Shown here piece after piece: positions 1-11,028 of a stretch of DNA of 64,000 nt. Numbering within the stretch: position 1 is the first letter of the stretch; every line of letters starts with the position of its first letter. A program made the translations under genes and the position numbers. The stretch comes from Cherax quadricarinatus (taxonomy: Eukaryota > Arthropoda > Malacostraca > Decapoda > Parastacidae). The stretch covers positions 28,575,193 to 28,639,192 of the forward strand of contig NC_091303.1 in NCBI RefSeq assembly GCF_038502225.1, read 5' to 3'. The notes below the pieces were generated by a model, which worked only from the letters and a program-made list of their open reading frames with translations, was not told the DNA's origin and did not search any database.

Positions 1-455
1 TGACTAACAAGTCTTCAATAAAGGTAAGTGTCATGTTATTATTTTTTTATACTTTATTTCTCATTCTTTTCTGTATATAAATCTATATTTAATGTACAGT
101 GGTACCTTGAGTTTCAAACAGCTCCCAACTTAAACAATTATGTAAGTGTATTATTGTAAGTGCTTTTTTAAGTGTATTTTTGGAGTCTGAAACAGACTAA
201 TCTAATTTACATTATTCCTTATGGAAACAAATTCGTTTGGTAACGGCACTCGACCAGCCTTCTGGAACGAATTATGGCGAAAACTTGGGATACCACTGTA
301 TAAAAAATTATTTTTTGTTAATACTTTCGGGTGGCTGGAATGGATTAATTTGTTTTACATTATTTCTAATGGAGAAAATGGTTTCAGTTTTCATTGATTT
401 CACATTTCGTCAGACTCTCTGGAACAAATTAAAGATGAAGAGAGAGGGTCCACTG
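1..455 (+). mobile_element. Tigger-type DNA transposon, 3' part (runs off window)
   Basis: The right end reads GGGTCCACTG followed by TA, the terminus shared by all Tigger-type elements here. The segment beginning TCTTCAATAAAGGTAAGTG matches what follows the transposase frame in the element at 1881-2867, so the element reads on the plus strand and its 5' part lies outside the window. It is split by a smaller element at 97-298. No coding capacity is visible. Confidence 0.75.
97..298. mobile_element. 202-bp Tigger-like MITE nested in the element at 1-455
   Basis: Inverted ends start CAGTGGTA and finish TACCACTG, flanked by TA at 95-96 and 299-300. Removing it with one TA restores the host element. 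It has no open reading frame of its own. It is a non-autonomous element mobilised in trans. Confidence 0.75.
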
Positions 456-626
456 TAATAAGAGGAATTAGATACAACACATTATCACCCTAGTCCTCAT
501 CTCAGGTTATGACATGGGTTTATGTGGAAAAATGTGGATTGCTTTATGTGTTTATCACTTAAGAAACCTTTTATACAGTCCCTGTCCAGGTAATGTAATT
601 AAGCAGGCATCAATTATACATACATA
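456..626. other. 171-bp spacer, nothing recognised
   Basis: AT-rich sequence between two transposons. I see no coding frame, splice site or repeat in it. Confidence 0.5.
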
Positions 627-1878
627 CAGTGGACCCCTGGTTATTGTAATTAATCCATTCCAGAGAGAGTGACTAAACCTTAATCTGATGATTTCCAAAT
701 TTATTTTTCCCATAAGAAATAATGTAAATCCAATTAATCCATTCCAGACACCCAAAAGTATTAACAAAAATGATTTTTTATAGATTAAATATAGATTTAC
801 ATACAGAAAAGAATGAGAAATTGTGTATAAAACAATCATATCACACTTACCTTTATTGAAGACTCTTGTTGGTGCATGGAAGATGGGAGGAGAGAAGAGG
901 GTTAGTGTGACGTTCCTCCACAAATGTTTGCAACTCACTCCACTTTGCACAAATGTCCTTAATCTTTGAAGTAGGCACCTTCTTCCCTCTCTCTTTCTCC
1001 TCCTCTGAAGCAATTTCCTCAGCTGGTGTACATAAGAACATAAGACAGCAGGAACACTGCAGCAGGCCTGTTGTCCCATACTAGGCAGGTCCTTCACAAA
1101 CCATCCTACTAACAGAATCGTATTTGCCCAACCCAATTTTCAATGCTTTCCAAGCAATAAGCATTGATAATTCTATTCACTCATGCGCAAGTCCCACTCA
1201 AATCAAATCGTGTGTGTGGGGAAGTATCCTGCCTGGTGGGTGGGGAAGTACCCTGGCTGGGGTATGGGGAAGTACCCTGGCTGGTATGTGGGGAAGTGCC
1301 CTGGCTGGTGTGTGTGAGGAAGTACCCTGGTTGGTGTACATAAGAAAGCAGGAACACTGCAGCAGACCTGTTGACCCATAATAAGCAGGTCCTTCACAAA
1401 CCATCCCACTAACAGAATTATATTTCCCCAACCCAATTTTCAATGCTTCCCAAGCAATAAGCTTTGATAATTCTATTCACTCGTGCGCAAGTCCCACTCA
1501 AATCAAATCGTGTGTGTGGGGAAGTACCCTGGCTGGTGTGTTCTTTCTTGAATTCTATCGTGTTTATCGCCTTCTTTACCAAAGGACTGGCACTAGGAAC
1601 TTTCTTTTGGCCCATGGTGGCTTATTTAGCAGTTGCAACCACTAAAATGAATGGAATATTATGAAATGTGTCGTATGAATGTATGGGGTCATGCTCACTG
1701 GCTGATAAACAATGACTCACTGACTGTAAATGGTGTGTCAGGCCGCTCGGACGCGTTCGGGATGAATGACTATTACCAAGCTAAATGACGATCACCGAGC
1801 CAATATTTTGACGAAAAAACATTACTATTTCCGAATACATTACAAAATCCGATGACTACGAAATCTGGGGGTCCACTG
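627..1878 (-). mobile_element. Tigger-type element, internally deleted and expanded
   Basis: Ends CAGTGGACCCC and GGGGTCCACTG with TA at 625-626 and 1879-1880. On the minus strand the region near 1560-1615 encodes a decayed start of the Tigger protein (MGQKKVPSASPL, compare MGPKKASSANP in the other copies). Near 935-985 it encodes part of the Tigger C-terminal region (VPTSKIKDICAKW). The middle of the transposase is missing and replaced by a duplicated SINE-like unit. It shares its right TA with the element starting at 1881. Confidence 0.75.
1022..1541. repeat. Tandemly duplicated SINE-like unit with a 24-bp minisatellite
   Basis: A unit starting GGTGTACATAAGAA and containing GGAACACTGCAGCAG, common in decapod repeats, occurs at about 1024 and again at about 1332, roughly 307 bp apart. 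Between them, about 1205-1330, lie five copies of a 24-25-bp unit around GGGGAAGTACCCTGGCTG. A single minisatellite unit also closes the second copy at about 1515. The whole block sits inside the Tigger-type element. Confidence 0.7.
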
Positions 1879-1880
1879 TA

Positions 1881-2867
1881 CAGTGGACCCCCGCATAACG
1901 ATGGCATCGCATAGCGATTTTTCCGCATAACGATTACTTTTATCGCAAAATTTTTGCCGCGCATACCGATCAAAAACCCGCATACCGATTTTCGTCCGAG
2001 ACGCGTCCAATGTGCCCTCAGCCAGCCTCACATGTGCCGCTCCGTCCCATTGTTTACCAGCCAGCCTCCGCGGTAACATCCAAGCATACACTCGGAATAT
2101 TTCGTATTATTACAGTATTTTCGGTGCTGTTTCTGGAAAATAAGTGACCATGGGCCCCAAGAAAGCTTCTAGTGCCAACCCTGTGGTAAAAAGGGTGAGA
2201 ATTAGTATGGAAATTAAGAAAGATTTTGAAGGGTTTGGGGCTAACCCTGAGAAGCCTATGCCAGTTGTGGAATCCATTGTGCCTACTTCAAAGATTAAGG
2301 AAATGTGTGCAGAGTGGGTTGAACTGCAAACCTTTATAGATGAAAATCACCCTGACACAGCTGTTGCAAGCCGTGCTTGTGACTATTTCAATGACAATGT
2401 TATGGCCCATTTTAGGAAAGTCTTGAAGGAACGGGAGGTACAGAGCTCTATGGACAGATTTGTTGTGCGACAGAGGTCCAGTGACTCTCAAGCTGGTCCT
2501 AGTGGCATTAAAAGAAGAAGGGAAGTAACCCCAGAAAAGGACTTGCTACCTCAAGTCCTAATGGAAGGGGATTCCCCTTCTAAACAGTAAGAAGATAATG
2601 CTCTCCCCTCCTCCCATCCCATCAATCATCACCAGATCTTCAATAAAAGTAAGTGTCATGTAATTGTGCATGCCTTTTTCAGTTTGTGTGTATTAAAATT
2701 AACATTTCATGTGGTAAAAAAAAATTTTTTTCATACTTTTGGGCGTCTTGCACGGATTAATTTTATTTCCATTATTTCTTATGGGGAAAATTCATTCGCA
2801 TAACGATTATTTCGCATAACGATGAGCCCTCTTGCACGGATTAAAATCGTTAACCGGGGGTCCACTG
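1881..2867 (+). mobile_element. Tigger-type deletion derivative (987 bp)
   Basis: Ends CAGTGGACCCCC and GGGGGTCCACTG, TA duplications at 1879-1880 and 2868-2869. After the first 12 bases comes an array of the word GCATAACGAT (GCATAGCGAT, GCATACCGAT) at steps of 16, 16, 20, 16 and 19 bp. The same word recurs near the right end at about 2796 and 2813. It carries one short open frame at 2150-2590. Confidence 0.85.
2150..2590 (+). CDS. 146-residue truncated Tigger protein: N-terminus joined to C-terminus
   Basis: The frame begins at the ATG of MGPKKASSANP, shared with the longer copy at 19560-20327, and ends with TAA at 2588-2590. About 36 residues of the amino end, where the psq/CENP-B helix-turn-helix starts, are followed directly by the Tigger carboxyl region (PTSKIKEMCAEW, then NDNVMAHFRK, then a basic tail KRRRE). 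The second DNA-binding domain and the DDE catalytic domain are absent, so it cannot be a transposase. The frame is fully open, and a diverged copy with the same structure is open at 56273-56713. It may be a decayed remnant or a retained small protein; which one cannot be told here. Confidence 0.7.
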   Translation: MGPKKASSANPVVKRVRISMEIKKDFEGFGANPEKPMPVVESIVPTSKIKEMCAEWVELQTFIDENHPDTAVASRACDYFNDNVMAHFRKVLKEREVQSSMDRFVVRQRSSDSQAGPSGIKRRREVTPEKDLLPQVLMEGDSPSKQ

Positions 2868-3060
2868 TAGTCCCATAATTTTTAAGAGGGTGGACCGGTA
2901 AGCCTGCAGAAGGTCTCGGTGAGATGGCCAAAAGCTCAAGCTGCGGGTCATCATATGACTAAGATCCGTGTCAGGAAACACTTGTCCAGTTACATGACAA
3001 ACCTTACCTAGCCTAACTATATATTTATATTTAATGCTCAGGATATAATTAATATCTTAC

Positions 3061-3209
3061 CGTGTGCAGTTGAATTTTGGCTCTTGAGGTGCAATGTAAT
3101 GGTAATGAAGAGGGTCGAGCATCTGTAATGGTGGTAAAGCTCCTTCCAGGATACGAGGTTGCCCACCAGCACTACTCATGCTGCTTGTCTCTACTTGACC
3201 AAATTCATA
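3061..3209 (-). CDS. Internal coding exon of a host gene (149 bp), function not recognised
   Basis: On the minus strand a polypyrimidine tract and TTTTCAG acceptor (AG at 3211-3210) precede the exon, and a GTAAGATA donor follows it (from 3060). Only one frame is open. It starts YEFGQVETSSMSS, contains RILEGALPPLQMLDPLHYHY and ends PKFNCT plus two bases of the next codon. The exon enters in phase 0, which fits the phase-0 exit of the exon at 35931-36040. The product is unknown to me. NCT could be an N-glycosylation site if the protein is secreted. No other exon is seen in the 32.7 kb between the two. Confidence 0.7.
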
Positions 3210-3370
3210 CTGAAAAATGAGAATTCATTTTTAATAAGACATTTGAAGAGAAGAGCACTTCATTAAACATGAATTGATGAAATACAGCATACAGTGTGTG
3301 CAGTAAAACTAAACTACAAGCTCATGATTTATCCAGATCTTGGCAATCTTTGCTTGGAGAAATATCTTAA

Positions 3371-3740
3371 CCCTTAAAGTGTCCAAACGTAGATCTATGT
3401 TCACCTGCGTGGCGCTCCGAATATTTTGAAAAATAATTTTTTTTATAATTAAATAGGACAATTTTCTGTGTGGTATAAGACCAAAAAGAAAATTTTAGGA
3501 CAAATACTTGACGAGATATAAGACTGGATGCTTTGGATGCTCACCTGATGGCAACATCCAATCCTGCTGCTTGCAGAAATGTTGCCGATTTACCTTTTTC
3601 TCTCGTTTTTATTTTAATTTATATAATTTTTATGTTCTGATAATTGCAATTTATAATAGTTCTTGTGATTTCTTGGCCACTCTTTGTTCTGACACTAAAA
3701 TTATGTACTGAAATAACACTCAAATAGTAGGAATCACACC
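3371..3740 (-). mobile_element. Fragment of the right end of a piggyBac-type element
   Basis: Follows TTAA at 3367-3370 and begins CCCTTAAAGTGTCCAAACG. It aligns with the reverse complement of the right end of the piggyBac at 27933-30925, including the shared GAATATTTTGAAAAA stretch and GCTGCTTGCAGAAAT. It carries the single 12-bp word CGTAGATCTATG at 3388-3399, 17 bp from the end, the same offset as in the full element. The inner boundary is approximate and the other end is missing. Confidence 0.6.
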
Positions 3741-3834
3741 GACAGATAAACATTTTCACCTGCCTGGGTCATTTACTATTGTCTAGAAATACATAACAAA
3801 GTATTTATAGGTCTTTGCAATGTTTTAGACATAT

Positions 3835-4400
3835 AACTGGTGACAGCCAGTGACATTTGATGAATGTGCGCAGCTGCAGGGAACCCTCGCTTTATTTGTT
3901 TTCGCTGTTGCACACAAACATGTCTGTCTGTATGTCTGTTTATCTATCTGTTATTCTATCTAGCACTGTTTATCTATCTAGCTCTGTTTATCTGTCTTTC
4001 TGTCTGCCTGTGTGTGCCTGGAGTATATATAAAATTCCTTGAAGAATGGTGTTATGACAAGCATCAGATAACTGTTGACAGCCAGTGATATTTGATGAAT
4101 GTGAGCTGCTGCAGGGAACCCTCGCTTTATTTGTTTTCACTGTTGCACACAAACATGTCTGTCTGTCTTTCTATTTATCTATCTGTCTGTCTGTTTATCT
4201 GTCTGCCTGTGTGTGTGTGTCTTTCCATCTGTTTGTCTCTGTCTCAGGAAGCGGCTGGTAAACCTGCTGGTTTTTGGTTTATGAGCCACTCCCTGATTAC
4301 CGAGCAAGTGACACTGCTATTACTTGTGTCATGTTCATTTATGTCTTACATCTACAAACACTGTATAGCACTTGGCCTGGAATTTTTGGGTTATCCTAAG
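3835..4400 (+). repeat. TCTG-rich SINE-like repeat with internal tandem duplication; target of the gypsy insertion
   Basis: A unit starting GACAGCCAGTGA, containing a CTGTCTGTCTG microsatellite, occurs twice about 235 bp apart. The second leads into CTCAGGAAGCGGCTGG and the core GGGTTATCCTAAG, where the gypsy element enters. The continuation TAATTTACACTATG resumes at 25924. Related copies lie at 8440-8640 and 23660-24600. Confidence 0.7.
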
Positions 4401-5189
4401 TGTTACGTGCCCCTCCTTCATGCTCCATACTATACAAAAATAAAAGGCCTGGTTAAAATAAGTTCTGTAATAATATATCATGAACCACTTTATTACAAGC
4501 TAGATGAAGCAGGTTCGACTATATATTATTATCGAGTACGGTATAAATCATAAAAGGTACTCTCAATCAAGGTTGTATTCAATAAGATGCTATTCATTAG
4601 GTATTATTATTGTATTATATTATTATTGTATTATATTATTATTGTATTATAATAGGTTGATTACTGTGTTCTGTTATGCAAGTGGGAAACCACTACTTTA
4701 GAGACCGGTTGATGGTTCCAGAATTGGCACCTGGTGCTACCTCCTGACCGACCTGATGTCAGACCACTGAGCATTTGAACAGTCAGATCATAGCACTGAC
4801 TCTGATCGGGTCTTCAACCTAGAGATCTTAACTTAGTCAATAATTCTAAATCATGCCTATTGTCTTAACTTTGCTGTTAATTCCAAGAGTCTGATAACTC
4901 TTCTGCTTAGGAAGGATAACTGATTTACTTCCTTACAGCTCCCTTAGTCGTTCTTATTTGGACTGTTCATTGTAATTATTGTATTATGCTTAATTCACAA
5001 TGATTTGAACATAGAATTACGTTCCTCATTGTACAGTCTCATTTCACTGATAATAGTGAATTGTCATTTTAATTCACTGACTGGGTACCAATAAAGGTTC
5101 ATAATTGGTAGTAAATAAAACTAACCAAAAAACAAAACGAAGTAATTACAGTATTCCCCTACTGTTGCGGCATAGAGCAAGTCGTAACA
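4401..5189 (+). repeat. 5' LTR of the gypsy element (789 bp)
   Basis: Starts TGTTACGTGCC, ends GTCGTAACA. AATAAA at about 5090 may serve polyadenylation. The sequence after it, AATGGGTTGTCTGTCTGGG, would hold the primer-binding site. It faintly resembles a proline-tRNA site, but I do not call the tRNA. Confidence 0.85.
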
Positions 5190-5275
5190 AATGGGTTGTC
5201 TGTCTGGGAGCTACTTACCCTGAAGTACATATTTGATTTGCATTAAAATTAAACTCCCTTGCAAGAATTAAGAAA

Positions 5276-7040
5276 ATGGATCCAAGAACCAAGTCATTAT
5301 TAGGTGAATTAACAGAGGCTACTCTTGACACCCTAAAATTACAGACGTGTTGGCAAATAGCTAGGCAGTTAGATATACACCTACCATCCAACTTACGACC
5401 TGCTCGACTTACGACCACTCGACTTACGACCGTGTTTTTTATGCCAAATTTCTGGGAAATAAACAACTATTTGTGTTGTACACAGTGTTTATCCTAAACC
5501 TTACAGTATAAAATACAGTACTAACAATATAAAAAGTACAGTAAAACATGAAATACCAAAATAAAACAATAAAATAAAGTCCTTACAAAAATGTTTTGTT
5601 GATAGTCAGTAGTAAAGTTTGACTTACGACCATTTCGACTTACGACCGGTTTCTCGGAACCTAACTCGGTCGTAAGTCAGATGGTAGGTGTACCTTATAA
5701 CAGACACCATAGCGCAGAAACTCTTAGGTCACTAATTAGGGATAGATTATTCCCAAGATCCCCAGTAATACCAGAATTAGAAGATAGTCTTATTTCTCAA
5801 TTCGAGGAAGTAGAAATCCCATGGATGAGAACTGCCTTAAATAATGAAGTTAAACCAGGGTTTACGAGGCCTTACTACTCAGTCCAGTCTCAAAGCTACC
5901 CCCCGTTCACTTCCCCGGAGTATGTATCGGTGGTTGGAACGAACCCACAGTCAAATGACTGGGATAATCTTAGAACTGGTGCTAGTTGGTGTCATTACCT
6001 CTTGGGAATTTCACGTCCGAACAACTAGAGAGAATAGAACACACATTACTATTACAAAACTCTCAAATCAAAGCTAGAAGACATCTAAACGAGGAAGAAT
6101 TTAGGCGTGAAAAGTTTCGTTTTGAAACAAAGCAGAAGGGAGGTCCAGAAGAGAGACATGAAGAGCACAATAACCGGGTTCAATTTACATAAAGCAGCTC
6201 TGATGGTACCTAAGTTTAACGAAACGGACTTAGATGAATTCTTTGAAATTTTTGAGAATCAGGCACGTTCAATGAGCTGGCCTAAAAACAAATGGGCCAC
6301 ATTGCTGCACACGTCTATATATGGAAAGGCGCAGTCTTGTGTCGCCTCTTTACTGTATGAGTTTTATGTCCAGTACGACGTAGTAAAGAGAACTATTTTA
6401 GAAGCATATGACATGCTCGCTATTAGTTACCAAATAGCTTTTCGTTCCAGGAAACGGCAAACAGGACAAACTTACGTAGATTTTGACCGAGGGAAAGCAG
6501 TGGCGTTTGAACGTTGGTGTCGAGCTTCTCGAGTCATGACTTTAAAAGATCTAACACAATTAATGTTACGAGAATATCTGTAGGCGAATTTTCCAGAGGG
6601 AGTTCGCCAATATCTTGTTGGCCATCCGTGAACGACATTGTTAGAGACTGCTGCGTTGGCAGACAACTTTGAGATTTCCCAGAGATTGGTACAATCTGAA
6701 AACAGCCAGGTTATCAAGCCAGCAGTAAGACCCGAGCCTACGAAGCCTTTCGGTAGGTGAGCTACCCAACCCTATTGCTCCCGTGTAACAAGTAAACCCG
6801 AAGTAAAACACCAAATTCAATCAAACCCATCCTATAGACCAGATAGGTCATCGGAAAAAATTAAATGTTTGTACTGTTCAAAGCTGGGACATTTCAAATC
6901 ACATTGCTTTAAGCGTGATAGGGATCAGGGAAGGAGCCCATCTGATGGATTGCCCACACAAATCATATCCTCTACGACTCATCCAAGGAAGTCCAAACCA
7001 GGAGTAGATGCTCGGTCCCAGGGAGAAGGAACAGATCCTC
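5276..7040 (+). pseudogene. gag: gag of the gypsy element, broken
   Basis: The frame opens at 5276 (MDPRTKSLLGELTEATLD). It is cut by a MITE at 5378-5690 and continues exactly in frame once that is removed (RQLDI then PYNRHHSAETLRSL). Frameshifts near 6000 and 6110 lead to the capsid-like part around 6203-6583 (NETDLDEFFEIFENQA, DFDRGKAVAFERW), which ends in a stop at 6581. A CCHC zinc knuckle C-x2-C-x4-H-x4-C sits at 6866-6907 in a further frame. In a live element this would form the particle core and bind the RNA. Confidence 0.75.
5378..5690. mobile_element. 313-bp pogo/Tigger-like MITE in gag
   Basis: Inverted ends CACCTACCATCCAACTTACG and its complement, TA at 5376-5377 and 5691-5692. 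Near both ends the word GACTTACGACC is repeated about 16 bp apart. Same family as the large element at 21295-25281. No frame of its own. Confidence 0.85.
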
Positions 7041-7078
7041 CTAGTTGACTAAGCAGAACATGGGTATCACTGTCAAAC

Positions 7079-7756
7079 TTGTCACAATCTGTGAGTCCTT
7101 ACTTTTCCAAAAGCAAAGTAGGAATTACCGATAGCCAGTTGTTGCGAGTAAACTCCTTTAGGGATACAGGATCCTACTTAACTTTATTAAGAGATGGACT
7201 GTTATCATTCCCCCCCGAATCATACACAGGTTTCGACGCTCTGTTGGAAGCTTCTGGTGGCTCCACTACATGAGTACCCCTATACAAGTTATACGCGAAA
7301 CTCCTATTTTCACTGGCTGGACGTCAATCGGAGTGTCTCCCATTAACTTCCCCTTAAAAGGCATAGACCTATTGATTGGGAATGACTTAGCAAAAGAAGG
7401 AATATGGAAAGAACCCATAGTTATGGAAAATCCAACCGAGGAAAATTACGTCATTGAAGCCCGACGAATGGAACCTACCCTCTTTCCTCTGAGCATAGTA
7501 ACCTGGGCAATGACCAGTCATGTTCTCCAATGGTATCGGAGGAAGTCATGGATGACGTCGACATAGGAGTAGGAGCCATATTCAACAAAAGCTCGAGTTT
7601 CGAGCCAACAGTCCACCCGGAACCAATACGCGTTCCAAAGTCGGAGGTTTCCAAAATAGATTTATTCTCGAAAGAGGATCTAGCAAGAGAACTCCAAATA
7701 GACCTCTCCTTAAGTCACATCAGGAAGCTTGCTGTGTCGGGAGAAGAAGCCCTTAA
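7079..7756 (+). pseudogene. Aspartic protease region of the gypsy element, broken
   Basis: FRDTGSY at about 7157-7177 carries the DTG active site (Asp at 7163-7165). A frameshift near 7270 leads to GIDLLIGNDLA at about 7361-7393, the second hydrophobic signature of retroviral-type proteases in gypsy elements. The frame continues to 7756, where a piggyBac-type element is inserted, and resumes at 9821. The protease would process Gag-Pol in the particle. Confidence 0.7.
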
Positions 7757-8102
7757 CCCTTTGACTGTTTCCGACGTATAAATACGTCTTACGAGCCAAT
7801 GTTTCTGACGTATTTATACGCATAAATTCTAGCAGCTTCAAAGCAAGCAGGAGAAAGCTGGTAGGCCCACATGTGAGAGAATGGGTCTCCATGGTCAGTG
7901 TGCACCATATAAAAAAAATCGGGGAGCCAGTGGTGCACTGTGGGAATGCCATTTCAGTTGTCCATTTTCAGCATGTCTAGCGGTAAGAAATATGTGATTC
8001 CCCAGCAAATCTGGGACTCTTCTCTTCCCAAGTGATGCTCTAACACAGATGGAAGTGTCAGTGAAGATCAATTTCATGATTTGGAGGAGTTTGAGACCAA
8101 AA

Positions 8103-8290
8103 GCAATGGAGGAGGAGGAGGGGGAGGAGGGGAGGAAGAGGAGGAGGAGGGGAGGAAGAGGAGGAGGAGGGAGGAGGAGGAGGAGGGAGGAGGAGGAGGA
8201 GGAGGAGGAGGAGGAGGAGGAGGAGGAGGAGGAGGAGGAGGAGGAGGAGGAGGAGGAGGAGGAGGAGGAGGAGGAAGAAGAAGAAGAAGA
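8103..8290. repeat. (GGA)n purine microsatellite, about 190 bp
   Basis: Nearly pure GGA/GAG with a few GGGA and GAAG interruptions. The Glu-, Gly-, Pro- and Ser-rich frames here are artefacts of the repeat. Confidence 0.95.
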
Positions 8291-8869
8291 TGTAATAATA
8301 TTGTTCCCTTGAAGCAAGAAAAAAAAAAGTCCACCCCATGACAGTGACAAGATAAGGGGAGATAACATCTGATAAGAGCTGACTTTGATGAGCGTAAACG
8401 AGGGTAGAGCTAAGGAAATATTACATGACCATCGCCCTCCCTTTGTTTTTGCTGGTACACAAACATTTCTGTCTGTCTATTTGTCTGTCTGTCAAGCTCC
8501 CTGTCTGTCCATCTAGCTCTCTGTCTCAGAGAGAGCCACAAGACTGTGTCATCACGTTTACTCACATCTTCAAGCAGAGTATAGCACTTTGTCTGGATTT
8601 CTTGGGTTATCCTAGGTAATTTACACTATGTATACTTGTATTTATGTGTACCTGTGAGACAGAGATAGGCAGACAGATAGAAAGAGAGACAGATTGAAAG
8701 ATATAGAATGAGGGAGAAAGATAATTAGATAGAATGGAGGAGGGGAAGCAGCATCCGACCCCATTGTTTTGACAGGCAGGAGGGGGAGTGAGCAATGAGA
8801 CAATATGTCACTTTGACAGCTGCCGACTTCTGACTCAAAACAATTATAAGTCACACACTTGCACACAAG

Positions 8870-9400
8870 ACAAGGAGGAGGAGAAGGAGGAGAAGGAGGA
8901 GGAGGAGAAGGAGGAGGAGAAGGAGGAGGAGAAGGAGGAGGAGAAGGAGGAGAAGGAGGAGGAGAAGGAGGAGGAGAAGGAGGAGGAGAAGGAGGAGGAG
9001 GAGGAGGAGGAGGAGGAGAAGGAGGAGGAGGAGGAGGAGGAGGAGGAGGAGGAGGAGGAGGAGGAGGAGGAGGAGGAGGAGGAGGAGGAGGAGGAGGAGG
9101 AGGAGGAGGAGGAGCAGGAGAAGGAGAAGGAGGAGGAGAAGGAGGAGGAGAAGGAGGAGGAGAAGGAGAAGGAGGAGGAGAAGGAGGAGGAGAAGGAGGA
9201 GGAGGAGGAGAAGGAGGAGGAGGAGGAGGAGAAGGAGAAGAAGGAGAAGGAGAAGGAGGAGAAGGAGAAGGAGGAGAAGGAGAAGGAGGAGAAGGAGAAG
9301 GAGAAGGAGGAGAAGGAGAAGGAGGAGAAGGAGAAGGAGGAGAAGGAGAAGGAGGAGGAGAAGGAGGAGGAGGAGAAGGAGGAGGAGAAGGAGGAGGAGG
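8870..9400. repeat. (GGA/GAAGGA)n purine tract, about 530 bp
   Basis: A pure purine strand built from GGA and GAAGGA with higher-order patterns such as GAGAAGGAG. The central part (about 9015-9112) is pure GGA. It can form triplex (H-DNA) structures and has long spurious open frames on both strands. Confidence 0.95.
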
Positions 9401-9820
9401 ATGATTGTTTGTTTTTGTAAACAAGTTTTGTAAACAATATATTGATAATTATGTTTGTGTGCTTATTGTGTTGTATACAACGAGTGTATATATGTACATT
9501 GCACCTTACTTTGGTCTCACAGGCCACATAAGTTATGTGAAAAAATAAAATAGTGAAAAAAACAAAAAACCTTCAATTACAAGTAAACTAAAGTTTACCG
9601 GGTGAGCCGCAGTCGCCGCTGTTGCCATACGCGGCTCATTTTCTGCAAACTTCACGGCTCTATATCTCGGTAAGTACCGATGGCAAAAAAATTTTTTTTG
9701 GACTAAAACACTCAGAAAAATAATCTTAACATTTTCATAAGAAAAAATAATTTTTTTTTTTTTTAATATTTGGCGACATAGAATGACAGTTTCAGAGAGG
9801 GGCCTGAAACAGTCAAAGGG

Positions 9821-10970
9821 TTAAAAGTGACTGCTGTTACTATTGGGAGAAGAACTTACTGAAAAAGAAACAAGGATCTCTTAAAAGTGATCATCTAGTG
9901 GTCTTACCTACCCCGTTTAGAAATTTAGCATGTAAGTTTGCTCATGACAGTCCCCAAGGTGGACATCTGAGACAAAAGAAGACTTTTAGAAAAATTGCTA
10001 AGCACTTTACATGGCCAAAAATGAAGGAAGAAGTGGAATGGTACGTAAAAAGCTGTTCTGTGTGTCAACTAGTAGGCAAACCTGCACATAATCCACCACC
10101 TGCACCATTGAACCCTATACAAGTAAGAGGCAAACCCTTTTCACGTCTGGTGATCGACTGTGTCGGCCCGCTACCCAAGACTCGGCAGGGCAACCATTTC
10201 CTGTTCACCATCATGGACACCGTCACCAGGTACCCGGAAGCAGTTCCCCTCAGGGGGATTAATGCTCACCTAATAGTGAGAGCATTGATTAAATTCCTCA
10301 CTCACTTCGGATTTCCAAGAGAAGTTCAATCGGATCAAGGATCGAATTTTACTTCAAAATTTTTCCGTGAAGCCTTGGCTCAGTTAGGAGTCAAGACGGT
10401 TTATGCGATGGCCTATCGACCCCAATCGCAAGGCGTGGTGGAAAGGTTCCATCAAACTCTGAAGATTATGATGTGGTCCTATTGTCTGCAGTTTTCCAAC
10501 AATTGGGATGAGGGCATTCCACTACTCTTGTTCGTCCAAAGAAAAAGCGAACAAGACAACTTGAAGTTTTCACCATTTGAGTTAATATATGGGCATCAAA
10601 TTAGAGGACCGGTACAGGTTCTCAAAGAAGCTTGGACCGGGGAAGAAACGCCGACTTTTAGGAGCTCTCCTACTTTAATGAAAGAACGCCTGAGTCTAGT
10701 TACAGAATTGGCCACTGAAAACTTACGACAAGCACAAATTAAGACGAAAGAGGAATGTGATCACCGAACTAATCTTTGTCCATTTGAACCAAAGGATTAA
10801 GTTTTGGTTCAATGATTTCATCAGGGACACGCTCAACAATCCAAATTTGAAGATCCTTTAGAAATTGTGAAGTGCATAAGTGACATGAACTACTTGGAAA
10901 GGACGCCGAAGAAGAACTCACAATGAACGCATCATGTTAACCAACTTAAGCCCTATTCAGGAATCGTTTC
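9821..10970 (+). pseudogene. Integrase of the gypsy element, placed before RT
   Basis: The HHCC zinc-binding region (HDSPQGGHL ... CSVCQ) lies at about 9940-10070. The catalytic core has VIDCVGPLP at about 10150, SDQGSNF at about 10330 and VVERFHQTLK at about 10436, giving the D, D and E of the DDE triad. The main frame is open to 10800. After a frameshift a decayed GPY/F-like tail can be read to about 10970 (KCISDMNYL, HVNQLKPY). Integrase would insert the cDNA. What matters here is the position: RT follows within about 230 bp with no insertion scar between them. Confidence 0.8.
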
Positions 10971-11028
10971 TCCAATTTCTACTATAACGTCTCTGAATCA
11001 AGAACGGGCTCTAGCAAGTTCGGATGAA

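Larger units (their letters stand above)
7757..9820 (+). mobile_element. piggyBac-type non-autonomous element loaded with GGA repeats
   Basis: TTAA at 7753-7756 and 9821-9824, ends CCCTTTGACTGTTT and its complement. The left end has the paired words CGTATAAATACG at 7775-7786 and CGTATTTATACG at 7809-7820, 34 bp apart. A transposase start remains at 7973 (MSSGKKYVIPQQIW) but meets a stop within about 20 codons. Inside lie two purine microsatellites and a SINE-like repeat at about 8440-8640. It splits the gypsy pol frame. Confidence 0.8.

Noticed and set aside
5190..5210. Proline-tRNA primer-binding site after the 5' LTR
   Set aside because: The match is too weak to name the tRNA.
8049..9527. 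Long poly-Glu, poly-Gly, poly-Pro and poly-Ser frames on both strands
   Set aside because: Products of the GGA microsatellites; no start context or homology.
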